Source: Amycolatopsis sp. NBRC 101858
Lineage (GTDB): Bacteria; Actinomycetota; Actinomycetes; Mycobacteriales; Pseudonocardiaceae
Direction of reading: 5' to 3'
Length of the DNA stretch: 64,000 nt
Assembly: GCF_030269325.1 (NCBI RefSeq)
Contig: NZ_BSTD01000006.1
Location: 372,001 to 436,000 of the forward strand
This document shows, in pieces, positions 1-7,908 of the stretch (position 1 is the first letter of the stretch; each line of letters begins with the position of its first letter). Position numbers and translations under genes: made by a program. The notes below the pieces were generated by a model. It saw only the letters and a list, made by a program, of their open reading frames with translations, was not told the DNA's origin and did no database searches.

Positions 1-2
1 GC

Positions 3-122
3 CGGCTCCGGCTGGTCCCGGACTGGCACCCCGCGCTGTGGCTCGAGAGCGCCGCAGTGTGGGCGTTCGGCGTCGCGTGGCTCGTCAAGGGCCAGACGCT
101 GACGCCCAAGAGTGTGCCGTAG
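3..122 (+). CDS. C-terminal fragment of a membrane protein (partial, runs off left edge)
   Basis: An open frame enters from the left edge and stops at TAG (120-122). The visible 39 residues end in one hydrophobic stretch (ALWLESAAVWAFGVAWLV) followed by a short polar tail KGQTLTPKSVP. This looks like the last transmembrane helix of a small integral membrane protein on the same strand as the thiolase gene. Too little remains to name a family. Confidence 0.45.
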   Translation, partial: RLRLVPDWHPALWLESAAVWAFGVAWLVKGQTLTPKSVP

Positions 123-147
123 CCCACTCGACCGGGCCACAGCACTG

Positions 148-163
148 GTTACCGGCGGGTAAC
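148..163. promoter_or_regulatory. Perfect palindrome upstream of fadA, candidate operator
   Basis: GTTACC and GGTAAC form perfect 6-bp arms around a GGCG centre, 45 bp before the thiolase start. The position and dyad symmetry fit a TetR-like repressor site. I recall TTACC/GGTAA-type palindromes upstream of fatty-acid degradation genes in actinobacteria, but cannot verify this here. It probably controls the fadA-fadB pair. Confidence 0.5.
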
Positions 164-207
164 AAGGGCTATCGTGCGGCTAACAAACGTCTACTGATGG
201 AGCATTC

Positions 208-1440
208 GTGGCCGCACCAGCAACGCCGCTCGCGCCGAACGCGCGGGGCGTGCGCACCGTCGCCTTCGTCGAGGGGGTACGGACCCCCTTCGGCAAGGCC
301 GGCGACAAGGGCATCTACGCCGGGACCCGCGCCGACGACCTCGTCGTCAACGCCATCCGTGAGCTGCTGCGGCGGCACCCGGAACTGCCGCCCGAGCGCG
401 TCGACGAGGTGGCCATCGCCGCCACCACCCAGATCGGCGACCAGGGCCTGACCATCGGCCGCACCGCCGCGCTGCTCGCCGGCCTGCCGAAGTCGGTCCC
501 CGGCTTCGCCATCGACCGCATGTGCGCCGGCGCGATGACCGCCGTCACGACCACCGCGTCCGGCATCGGCTTCGGCGCCTACGACATCGCCATCGCCGGC
601 GGCGTCGAGCACATGGGACGGCACCCGATGGGCGAAGGCGTCGACCCGAACCCGCGGATCATCGCCGACAAGCTCGTCGACCCGACCGCGCTCGTCATGG
701 GCCAGACCGCCGAGAACCTGCACGACCGCTTCCCGGACATCACCAAGCTGCGCACCGACACCTTCGCCGCGCGCAGCCAGGAGAAGTACGCCGAAGCCGT
801 CAAGACCGGCAAGATCGGCCCCGAGCTGGTCCCGGTCGCCACCCGCTCGAAGGAGCTGGGCTGGGGCCTGGCCACCGAGGACGAGCCGCCGCGGCCCGGC
901 ACCACGCTGGAGACGCTCGCCGGGCTGAAGACGCCGTTCCGCCCGCACGGCCGGATCACCGCGGGCAACGCGGCCGGCCTCAACGACGGCGCGACCGCGT
1001 CGATCCTGGCCGACGAGGACACCGCCCGCGAGCTGGGCCTGCCCGTCGCGATGCGGCTGGTCGGCTACTCCTTCGCGGGTGTCGAGCCGGAGGTCATGGG
1101 CATCGGCCCGGTGCCGGCCACCGAGAAGCTGTTCAAGCGCACCGGCCTGTCGATCGACGACATCGGCCTGTTCGAGATCAACGAAGCCTTCGCCGTGCAG
1201 GTGCTGGCCTTCCTCGACCACTTCGGCATCGCCGACGACGACCCGCGCGTGAACCAGTGGGGCGGCGCGATCGCCTGCGGCCACCCGCTGGCTTCCTCCG
1301 GCGTCCGGCTGATGACACAGCTCGCGCGTCAGTTCGCCGAGCGGCCCGACGTGCAGTACGGCATCACCACGATGTGCATCGGCATCGGCATGGGCGGCAC
1401 CGTGATCTGGGAGAACCCGGCGTTCGAGGGGGCGAAGTAA
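208..1440 (+). CDS. fadA: Acetyl-CoA C-acyltransferase (thiolase, FadA type)
   Basis: This thiolase would cleave 3-ketoacyl-CoA with CoA in the last step of fatty acid beta-oxidation, in the cytoplasm as a complex with FadB. The 410-residue length fits the family. The acylated cysteine is C106 in DRMCAGAMT, the catalytic histidine H359 lies in CGHPLASSG, and the second cysteine C390 is in TMCIGIGMGG; NEAFAVQ is also present. The GTG start follows GGAG at 199-202. The stop codon shares its last A with the ATG of the next gene (TAATG), so the two are translationally coupled. Being the partner of a fused hydratase/dehydrogenase makes a catabolic rather than biosynthetic role likely. Confidence 0.93.
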   Translation: MAAPATPLAPNARGVRTVAFVEGVRTPFGKAGDKGIYAGTRADDLVVNAIRELLRRHPELPPERVDEVAIAATTQIGDQGLTIGRTAALLAGLPKSVPGFAIDRMCAGAMTAVTTTASGIGFGAYDIAIAGGVEHMGRHPMGEGVDPNPRIIADKLVDPTALVMGQTAENLHDRFPDITKLRTDTFAARSQEKYAEAVKTGKIGPELVPVATRSKELGWGLATEDEPPRPGTTLETLAGLKTPFRPHGRITAGNAAGLNDGATASILADEDTARELGLPVAMRLVGYSFAGVEPEVMGIGPVPATEKLFKRTGLSIDDIGLFEINEAFAVQVLAFLDHFGIADDDPRVNQWGGAIACGHPLASSGVRLMTQLARQFAERPDVQYGITTMCIGIGMGGTVIWENPAFEGAK

Positions 1441-3551
1441 TGACTTTCACCGCTGAAGAAGCGAAGGCCGCGTTCCCGGACGAGGTCGTCACGAACGCCG
1501 TCACGCGGCTGGTCAAGGTGCCCGGGCTCGAGAAGCCCGTCGCCCTGATCACCCTCGACAACGGCCACGACCACACCCGGCCGAACACCTTCGGCCCCCA
1601 AGGTCTGGTCAGCCTGAACGCGGCCATCGACAAGGCATTCGAGGCCGAGCCGGCCGCGATCGCCGTCACCGGCAAGCCGTTCATCTTCGCCGTCGGCGCG
1701 GACCTCTCGGGCGTCGAGTCCGTGAGCGACCCGAAGCTGGCGCGCGAGATCGCCCAGACCGGGCACGACGTGTTCCGCCGCCTCACCGAGACGAAGATCC
1801 CGACGTTCGGGTTCATCAACGGCGCGGTCATGGGCGGCGGGCTCGAGCTGGCGCTGTCCTGCCACTACCGGACGCTCTCGGAGAACACCGCCGCGATCGC
1901 GTTCCCCGAGGTCTTCCTCGGCCTGTTCCCGGGCTGGGGCGGCACGCAGCTGCTGCCGAACCTCATCGGCGCGGACGCGGCCGTCACGGTGATCATCGAG
2001 AACGCCTTGGCGCAGAACAAGATGCTCAACGTCAAGCAGGCGGCGGAGCTCGGCATCGTCGACGCGGTATTCGGCTCGGCGGACTACCTCGAGCAGTCGC
2101 TGCTGTGGCTGGCCAAGGTCGTCAACGGTGAGATCACCCCGGCCCGCCCCGAGATCGACCGCGGGTCCGGCTGGGACGCGGCCATCGCACGCGCCAAGTC
2201 CCTTGTGGACGGACGCACGCACGGTGCGTCGCCGGGGGCCACCAAGGCCGTCGAGCTGCTGGAGCTGGCCCGCGAGAACGACCTCGACCGCGGGTACGCC
2301 GCCGAGACCGACGGCCTCGCCGAGCTGCTCATGTCCGACGTCCTGCGCGCCGGGCTGTACTCGTTCAACCTGGTCAACAAGCGCGCCAAGCGCCCGGCCG
2401 GCGCGCCGGACAAGTCCTTGGCCCGCAAGGTGAACAAGGTCGGCATCGTCGGCGCCGGGCTGATGGCCAGCCAGCTCGCGCTGCTGTTCGTGCGCCGCCT
2501 GAAGGTGCCGGTCGTGCTGACCGACGTCGACCAGGAGCGTGTCGACAAGGGTGTCGGGTACGTCCGCGCCGAGATCGACAAGCTCCTGGCCAAGAAGCGC
2601 GTTTCCCCGGACGGCGCCAACCGGCTCAAGGCGCTGGTCTCCGGCTCGCTCGACAAGGCCGCGTTCTCCGACGCCGACTTCGTCATCGAGGCCGTGTTCG
2701 AGGAGCTGGGCGTCAAGCAGCAGGTGTTCGCCGAGCTGGAGCAGCACGTCTCCCCCGAGGCGATCCTCGCGACGAACACCTCGTCGCTGTCGATCACCGC
2801 GATGGCGTCGAAGCTGCAGCACCCCGAGCGGGTCGTCGGCTTCCACTTCTTCAACCCGGTGGCCGTGCTGCCGCTGCTGGAGATCGTCCGCGGCGAGCAG
2901 ACCGACGACGCCTCCCTCGCGACGGCGTTCTCGGTCGGCAAGCAGCTGAAGAAGTCCAGTGTGCTGGTGAAGGACGCTTCGGCGTTCGTCGTCAACCGGC
3001 TCCTGCTGCGCTTCCTCGGCGAGGTGCTGGTGGCGGTCGACGAGGGCACGCCGTTCGAGGTCGCCGACGGCGCGCTCGAGCCGCTGGGCCTGCCGATGTC
3101 GCCGCTGACGCTGATGCAGCTCGTCGGCCCGGCCATCGCGCTGCACGTCGGCGAGACGCTGCACGAGGCGTTCCCGGACCGGTTCACCGTGTCCGACAAC
3201 CTCGCGAAGTTCGTCAAGGCGGGCAAGAAGGGCGTCTGGGTCTGGGATTCCCAGGGGAACCAGTCGCCGGACCCGGAAGTCGTCGAATTGTGGACGCAGG
3301 GCGACCAGCCGTCGACGTCGGAGCAGGTGCGTGAGCGCGCGCTGGCGGCGATCGCCGAGGAGATCCGGATCATGCTCGACGAGGGCGTCGTCGCCGAGGC
3401 GCAGGACATCGACCTGTGCCTGATCCTCGGCGCCGGCTGGCCGTTATGGAACGGCGGCATCACGCCGTACCTGGACCGCTCCGGCGTCTCCGAGCGGGTG
3501 AACGGCAAGCCGTTCCTAGCCCCGGGCATCGCCTCGGTCCCGGCGTCCTAG
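1440..3551 (+). CDS. fadB: Multifunctional enoyl-CoA hydratase / 3-hydroxyacyl-CoA dehydrogenase (FadB type)
   Basis: This 703-residue fusion carries out hydration of enoyl-CoA and NAD-dependent oxidation of 3-hydroxyacyl-CoA, feeding the thiolase encoded just upstream. Residues 1 to about 310 are a crotonase domain, with MGGGLELALSCHYR forming the oxyanion region and GLFPGWGGTQ following. A Rossmann segment VGIVGAGLMASQ begins near residue 334. The dehydrogenase histidine is in FHFFNPV near residue 470, and a C-terminal 3HCDH domain completes the usual order. The ATG at 1440 overlaps the fadA stop, so longer upstream extensions of the frame are not used. The last codon overlaps the stop of the convergent gene in a shared CTAG. 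Confidence 0.93.
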   Translation: MTFTAEEAKAAFPDEVVTNAVTRLVKVPGLEKPVALITLDNGHDHTRPNTFGPQGLVSLNAAIDKAFEAEPAAIAVTGKPFIFAVGADLSGVESVSDPKLAREIAQTGHDVFRRLTETKIPTFGFINGAVMGGGLELALSCHYRTLSENTAAIAFPEVFLGLFPGWGGTQLLPNLIGADAAVTVIIENALAQNKMLNVKQAAELGIVDAVFGSADYLEQSLLWLAKVVNGEITPARPEIDRGSGWDAAIARAKSLVDGRTHGASPGATKAVELLELARENDLDRGYAAETDGLAELLMSDVLRAGLYSFNLVNKRAKRPAGAPDKSLARKVNKVGIVGAGLMASQLALLFVRRLKVPVVLTDVDQERVDKGVGYVRAEIDKLLAKKRVSPDGANRLKALVSGSLDKAAFSDADFVIEAVFEELGVKQQVFAELEQHVSPEAILATNTSSLSITAMASKLQHPERVVGFHFFNPVAVLPLLEIVRGEQTDDASLATAFSVGKQLKKSSVLVKDASAFVVNRLLLRFLGEVLVAVDEGTPFEVADGALEPLGLPMSPLTLMQLVGPAIALHVGETLHEAFPDRFTVSDNLAKFVKAGKKGVWVWDSQGNQSPDPEVVELWTQGDQPSTSEQVRERALAAIAEEIRIMLDEGVVAEAQDIDLCLILGAGWPLWNGGITPYLDRSGVSERVNGKPFLAPGIASVPAS

Positions 3552-3988
3552 TACTCGCCCTCCCGAGGGCACTTCGGCGGCGGCGCGGTGAGTTTCAGCT
3601 GCGCCGCCGTCGCGTCGGAGTCGATGACCGTCACCCGCTCGGCGGTCCGGAACCGGGCGTGCAGCTCCTGCGCCCAGGCCTTCAGGTCGGTGCCCGGGAC
3701 GGCGAGCAGCGAGATCGACGGCGGGTCGACGAACACCCGCCGCGCCGTGGGGTTGTCGTGGAAGGACGGCACGGCTGCCTGCATCTCCGCGTCGGAGGGG
3801 AAGACCACGACGACCGCGGCGCACAGCGTGTGCCCGGCCAGCGGTGCCGGGTTCGTGTCCACCGGCAGGTCCGGCGGGCGCTTCAGGGCCGCGACGCCGA
3901 ACGCCAGCCCCACCCCGGCGGCCAGCGCCAGCGCGAAGACCGGGACCACCACGCGGACCAGCGGCTTTTCCGTCACGCCGAAGATCAC
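3548..3988 (-). CDS. Small membrane-anchored exported protein, unknown function
   Basis: The 146-residue product has one N-terminal transmembrane helix (VVVPVFALALAAGVGLAFGV, about residues 11-30) and an extracytoplasmic domain of about 110 residues with two cysteines (HTLCAA and PPKCPRE), which could pair. The middle (VVVFPSDAEMQAA followed by ARRVFV and a later VTVIDSDA) vaguely resembles the FtsX extracellular domain, but this is pattern memory only. The GTG at 3988 is chosen because it places the helix next to the start; a GTG at 3976 is possible and no clear ribosome site is seen. It is divergent from the PHP gene and convergent with fadB. Confidence 0.7.
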   Translation of the reverse strand: MIFGVTEKPLVRVVVPVFALALAAGVGLAFGVAALKRPPDLPVDTNPAPLAGHTLCAAVVVVFPSDAEMQAAVPSFHDNPTARRVFVDPPSISLLAVPGTDLKAWAQELHARFRTAERVTVIDSDATAAQLKLTAPPPKCPREGEY

Positions 3989-4045
3989 AGCACACGTTGG
4001 CCGCCGGGACACCGCCCGTTCACCCCGGCGGCTTAGCGTCCGGCC

Positions 4046-5575
4046 GTGACCACCGACAGACGCCGGTTCCTCAAGGGCGCCGGTCTCGCGGCCGCTGCCG
4101 CGGGCGTGCCCCTCCCCGCCTCCGAAAACGCCGACCTGGACCGGCTGTGCGGCCGCTACCAGTGGCTGGTGGGCGACCACCACACGCACAGCCAGTACTC
4201 GTACGACGCGATGTACCGGATCGAGCAGATCGCCCGCGGCGGGCGGGCGCACGGCGCGGACTGGATCGTCTTCACCGACCACGGTCACGCCGAGCACGAG
4301 CAGGTGTCGGTCGAGCCGACGGAGGCGGATTTCCGCGCCGCCCGGCGGAAGTACCCGGACCTGCTGCTGTGGCACGGCATGGAGTGGAACGTCCCGGGCG
4401 CCGAGCACGCGACGGTGTTCTTCCAGGCCGGTGACCGCCAGGCCGCGAAGCTGCGCGAGTTCGAGCGGGCCTTCGACTGGCGGCTGACGAACTCCGAAGC
4501 GTCGAGCCCGGCGAACGAGGCCCTCGCGCTGCGGGCGTTGCGCTGGCTGGCCGAGGAGGAACGCGCGCGGCGGATCCACGCCCCGGTCGTGCTGGTCAAC
4601 CACCCGCTGCGCAACGGCCGCGTCGCCCCGCACGAGCTGCGTGCCTACCGCGACGCCGCGCCGGGCATCGTGATCGGTATGGAGGGCGCGCCCGGCGCGC
4701 AGGCGGACGGCTTCCCGAAGCCGCTCGGCAACGGCGGTGCGCGCGGCGGCTACGCGAACGGCCCCGGGCCGAACTCGTGGCCGGGCTTCCCGGCCGAGGC
4801 GTACCGGACGTTCGGCGGCTGGGACTGGGCGACGGCGAAGGTCGGCGGGTTGTGGGACTCGCTGCTCGCCGAGGGCAAGCCGTGGTGGATCACCACGAAC
4901 TCCGACTCGCACTACAACCGCGGCGACACGCTGGTCCGCCCGGACGTGCCCGGCGACTGGTACGACACGCACGGCAAGTTCCCGGACCCGATCGACACCG
5001 GCTCCCCGCAGCTGCTCGCGCCGTACGCGGACTTCTACCCCGCGGAGTTCAGCCGCACGTACGTCGGCGTCACGCGGCGAAGCCTCGACGGCGTCCTGGA
5101 AGGTTTGCGGGCCGGGCGGATCTGGCTGACGCACGGCGGGCTGGCGCAGGATCTTCAGGTCGGCGCGTACGGCGGCGGCTCGTCGGCGACGCTGGGCGGA
5201 CGCCTTCGGGTGCGGCGCGGTTCGGACGTCACGCTCGTGGTCTCCGCGCGGCTCGCGTCGCGGCCGAACGGCGGCGGCACGATCCCGCGGCTGGCGCGCC
5301 TGGACGTCGTCGCGGGGCCGGTCACCGGCCCGGTGGCCGACCCCGACGCGATGACCGCGCCGGGCACCCGCGTCGTCGAGTCGTTCGAGCCGCAGTGGAC
5401 GCCCGGGCGGCAGGTGGTCTTCCGGCACACCTTCCGGAACGTGCGCTCGCCGTTCTACGCGCGGGTGCGCGGGACGAACGGGGACTCCGAGCCCACACCG
5501 GACGTAATCGGGCAAGCGAACCCGTTCGAGGCCTTGTGGTTGTACGCGAACCCCATTTTCGTGGACGTGTGCTGA
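4046..5575 (+). CDS. Tat-exported PHP-domain metal-dependent phosphoesterase
   Basis: The product (509 residues) starts with a twin-arginine signal, DRRRFLKGAGLAAAAAG, so it should be folded with its metals and exported or surface-anchored. The PHP metal-binding signature is clear: GDHHTHSQYSYD near residue 45, FTDHGHAEH near 75, WHGMEWN near 113, VNHPLRNG near 190 and NSDSHYNRGD near 288. PHP proteins hydrolyse phosphoester bonds using a trinuclear metal site. The C-terminal third (from about residue 375) is beta-rich and may be an accessory domain. The substrate is unknown. A GTG start is used 57 nt from the divergent gene. The esterase gene follows 29 nt downstream and may be co-transcribed. 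Confidence 0.85.
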   Translation: MTTDRRRFLKGAGLAAAAAGVPLPASENADLDRLCGRYQWLVGDHHTHSQYSYDAMYRIEQIARGGRAHGADWIVFTDHGHAEHEQVSVEPTEADFRAARRKYPDLLLWHGMEWNVPGAEHATVFFQAGDRQAAKLREFERAFDWRLTNSEASSPANEALALRALRWLAEEERARRIHAPVVLVNHPLRNGRVAPHELRAYRDAAPGIVIGMEGAPGAQADGFPKPLGNGGARGGYANGPGPNSWPGFPAEAYRTFGGWDWATAKVGGLWDSLLAEGKPWWITTNSDSHYNRGDTLVRPDVPGDWYDTHGKFPDPIDTGSPQLLAPYADFYPAEFSRTYVGVTRRSLDGVLEGLRAGRIWLTHGGLAQDLQVGAYGGGSSATLGGRLRVRRGSDVTLVVSARLASRPNGGGTIPRLARLDVVAGPVTGPVADPDAMTAPGTRVVESFEPQWTPGRQVVFRHTFRNVRSPFYARVRGTNGDSEPTPDVIGQANPFEALWLYANPIFVDVC

Positions 5576-5604
5576 ACGGAAGAGTGCTGCTCGTACGGGC
5601 GGTC

Positions 5605-6639
5605 ATGGTCGGGTTGCGGTGGCTGCTGCGGCTGCCTCCGCCGGTGCTGCGCGTGCTGGCCGGCCACCCGGTGGTGGTGGACGGGCGGCAGCCGGTGCTC
5701 TCGGCCCGGGTGCTGATGCGCGTGTCGCGCCTGGCGCCGTTCGACGCGCCGCACCGGAACGGCAGCCTCTCCCGGGCCCGGGCCGAGCTGAACCTGGCTG
5801 GCGCGCTCGCCGGCGCCGGGATCTGCCCGGGCGTGCGGACGCGCGACTCGTCGTGGCCCGGGCCCGCCGGACCGCTGCCGCTGCGGCGGTACGAACCCGC
5901 CGGGCTCCCGGCGCCCGGGCCGGCGATCGTGTACTTCCACGGCGGCGGGTTCGTGCTCGGCAGCCTGGACACGCACGAGGGCGCGTGCCGGCTGCTGGCC
6001 GAGGAGGCCGGGGTGCAGGTGGTGTCGATCGGCTACCGGCTCGCGCCGGAGCACCCGTTCCCGGCGGCGGCGTCGGATGCGGTCGCGGCGTTCGCGTACG
6101 TGTCGTCCCACGCGGCGGAGTTCGGCATCGACCCGGCGCGGCTCGCGGTGGGCGGCGACAGCAGCGGCGGCAACCTGGCGGCGGTGGTGGCCCACGCGGC
6201 GGCCCGCGGCGAGCTGCCCCGGCCGGCGTTCAGCCTGCTGCTGACCCCGGCGACGGACGCGCTCGGGGAATCGCCGTCACACCGGCAGTTCGGCTCGGGT
6301 TTCCGCCTCGACCGCGACGAATGGGCGTGGTACCGCTCGCAGTACGTGCGTGATCCGGAGCTGTACCGGGACCCGCGGGCGTCGGTGCTGTACGACGACG
6401 CCCTCGACGGCCTCCCGCCGACGTACGTGGCCACGTGCGGCTTCGACCTGCTCCGCGACGAAGGCGAGGCGTACGCGGCCCGCCTGGCTTCGGCGGGAGT
6501 CCCGCTGGTCCACCGACGGCACGAAGGCCAGCTCCACGGCTTCGCCAACCGCGTCGGCATCGACCCGGACGCCCGGGCGGCGATGATCCACACGGCCGGA
6601 GTCCTCCGCGCCGGCCTCGCCCTCGACCCCCGCCCGTGA
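5605..6639 (+). CDS. Alpha/beta hydrolase, HSL-type esterase
   Basis: This is a 344-residue carboxylesterase of the hormone-sensitive-lipase family (alpha/beta-hydrolase fold 3). The oxyanion motif is FHGGGFVLGS, the nucleophile serine is in GGDSSGGN (usual form GDSAGG), the acid is in LLRDEGEAY and the histidine in GQLHGFANR. It would hydrolyse short-chain acyl esters; the natural substrate cannot be told. ATG 5605 follows a GGGCGG stretch; a GTG at 5584 is an alternative. Its TGA stop lies inside the first unit of the 21-bp repeat array that follows, so the repeat supplies the stop codon. Confidence 0.88.
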   Translation: MVGLRWLLRLPPPVLRVLAGHPVVVDGRQPVLSARVLMRVSRLAPFDAPHRNGSLSRARAELNLAGALAGAGICPGVRTRDSSWPGPAGPLPLRRYEPAGLPAPGPAIVYFHGGGFVLGSLDTHEGACRLLAEEAGVQVVSIGYRLAPEHPFPAAASDAVAAFAYVSSHAAEFGIDPARLAVGGDSSGGNLAAVVAHAAARGELPRPAFSLLLTPATDALGESPSHRQFGSGFRLDRDEWAWYRSQYVRDPELYRDPRASVLYDDALDGLPPTYVATCGFDLLRDEGEAYAARLASAGVPLVHRRHEGQLHGFANRVGIDPDARAAMIHTAGVLRAGLALDPRP

Positions 6640-6781
6640 TCAGAGGGACGACACGCGTGATTGAAGGGTCGACACGCGTGATCGGAGGGACGACACGGCG
6701 AGACTCGCTCGATCCGGCGTGTCGACCCCGCAATCACGCGAGTTGACTCCCCGATCACGCGTGCCGGCTGCTCGATCACGC
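6636..6781. repeat. Palindromic array A of 21-bp units (3 forward + 3 reverse)
   Basis: Three 21-bp units start at 6636, 6657 and 6678, each opening GTGAT and containing the core AGGG(T/A)CGACACG. After a 20-nt spacer, three units in inverse orientation run 6719-6739, 6740-6760 and 6761-6781; the last is the most diverged. The whole array is a large inverted repeat able to form a long hairpin. It fills the gap between two convergent genes, overlapping the esterase stop and ending 3 nt from the histidine-kinase stop. It probably acts as a bidirectional terminator or RNA-stability element. Related arrays lie at 37497 and 45281. Confidence 0.9.
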
Positions 6782-6783
6782 TG

Positions 6784-7908
6784 TCAGCGCACGGGGAGGT
6801 GAACCGTCACGCCCAGGCCGCCGCCCACGATCGGTTCCGCTGCCACGCTTCCGCCGTGCGCCGCCACCGCCGCCCGGACGATCGAGAGCCCCAGGCCCGC
6901 GCCCGAACGAGCCGTCCGGGCCACCCCCGCGCGGCGGAACGGCTCGAACAGCTCCGCCACCGTCGCCGGGTCCACCAGGCCGCCGGACGAGCGCACCCGC
7001 AGCACCGACCACTGCGGGCCCGGCTGCGTCACGACCTCCAGCCAGCCGCCCTCGACGTTGTGGCGGACCGCGTTCTCCAGCAGGTTGCCCGCGATCCGCT
7101 CCAGCAGCGCCGGATCGCCGAACGCCGGCGCCGGCACCACCGCGAACGTCGCCCGGATCCCGCGTTGCCCGGCCTCGGTGCGCGCCGCGCGCCAGGCGCG
7201 GTCGACGACCGCCGCCAGGTCGACCGGCTCGCGGACGCCGAGCCCGGCGCCGTCGGTGCGGGCCAGCAGCAGCAGCGAGTTCACCAGCTGCCCGGCGCGC
7301 TCGGTCGCGTCGCGGACCACCCCGCCCATCCGGCGCAGCTCGGCTTCGTCGGCATCGTCGTCGGCGAGGGTGACGTCGAGCTCCGTGCGGATCACCGCCA
7401 GCGGCGTCCGCAGCTCGTGGCTCGCGTTCGCGACGAAGTGGCGCTGCGCGTCGAACGCGGACTGGAGCCGGTCGAGCATGTCGTCGAACGTGCCGGCGAG
7501 CTCGGCCAGCTCGTCGCGCGAGCGCACCTCGCCGATCCGCTCCCCCAGCGACTCGATCGACAGCCGCCGCGCCGCCCCGGTGATCTCGCGCAGCGGCAGC
7601 AGCACGCGCGAGGTGAACGTCCAGGCGAGGATCGCCGCGGCCGCGACCACCAGCAGGAACGCGATCGACCCGAACAGCAGCATCCGGTTGCGGGCGTGCA
7701 CGCGCAGGTGGTCGGCGAGCGTGGAGGCATCGACCTGGGCGCCGTCGACGACGACCGTGCTGCCCGGCGGCATCTGCGGGACCGCGTCGAGCGAGTCCCG
7801 GACCAGCGTCCAGGCCAGCCAGAGCAGCAGCAGGCTGACGGCGGCGACCAGCACGGTCGCCAGCAGGGTGATCCGGGCGCGGAGGCTGCGGGTGCCCGGC
7901 AGGTTCAC
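6784..7908 (-). CDS. Two-component sensor histidine kinase
   Basis: The 374-residue kinase has two membrane helices (about residues 12-36 and 73-96) flanking a small extracytoplasmic sensor loop of about 35 residues, then a HAMP domain, a HisKA domain with phospho-accepting H164 in NASHELRTPL, and an HATPase_c domain (N box NLLENAVRHN, G box GAGLGLSIV). The GTG start overlaps the stop of the response-regulator gene by 4 bp (GTGA), so the pair is translationally coupled. The small sensor loop does not reveal the signal. The array of 21-bp repeats begins 3 nt past the stop. Confidence 0.92.
   Translation of the reverse strand: MNLPGTRSLRARITLLATVLVAAVSLLLLWLAWTLVRDSLDAVPQMPPGSTVVVDGAQVDASTLADHLRVHARNRMLLFGSIAFLLVVAAAAILAWTFTSRVLLPLREITGAARRLSIESLGERIGEVRSRDELAELAGTFDDMLDRLQSAFDAQRHFVANASHELRTPLAVIRTELDVTLADDDADEAELRRMGGVVRDATERAGQLVNSLLLLARTDGAGLGVREPVDLAAVVDRAWRAARTEAGQRGIRATFAVVPAPAFGDPALLERIAGNLLENAVRHNVEGGWLEVVTQPGPQWSVLRVRSSGGLVDPATVAELFEPFRRAGVARTARSGAGLGLSIVRAAVAAHGGSVAAEPIVGGGLGVTVHLPVR

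Noticed and set aside
6636..6781. CRISPR or attachment-site interpretation of the 21-bp arrays
   Set aside because: Units abut without spacers and are symmetric around a centre; no integrase, transposase or tRNA gene is nearby.
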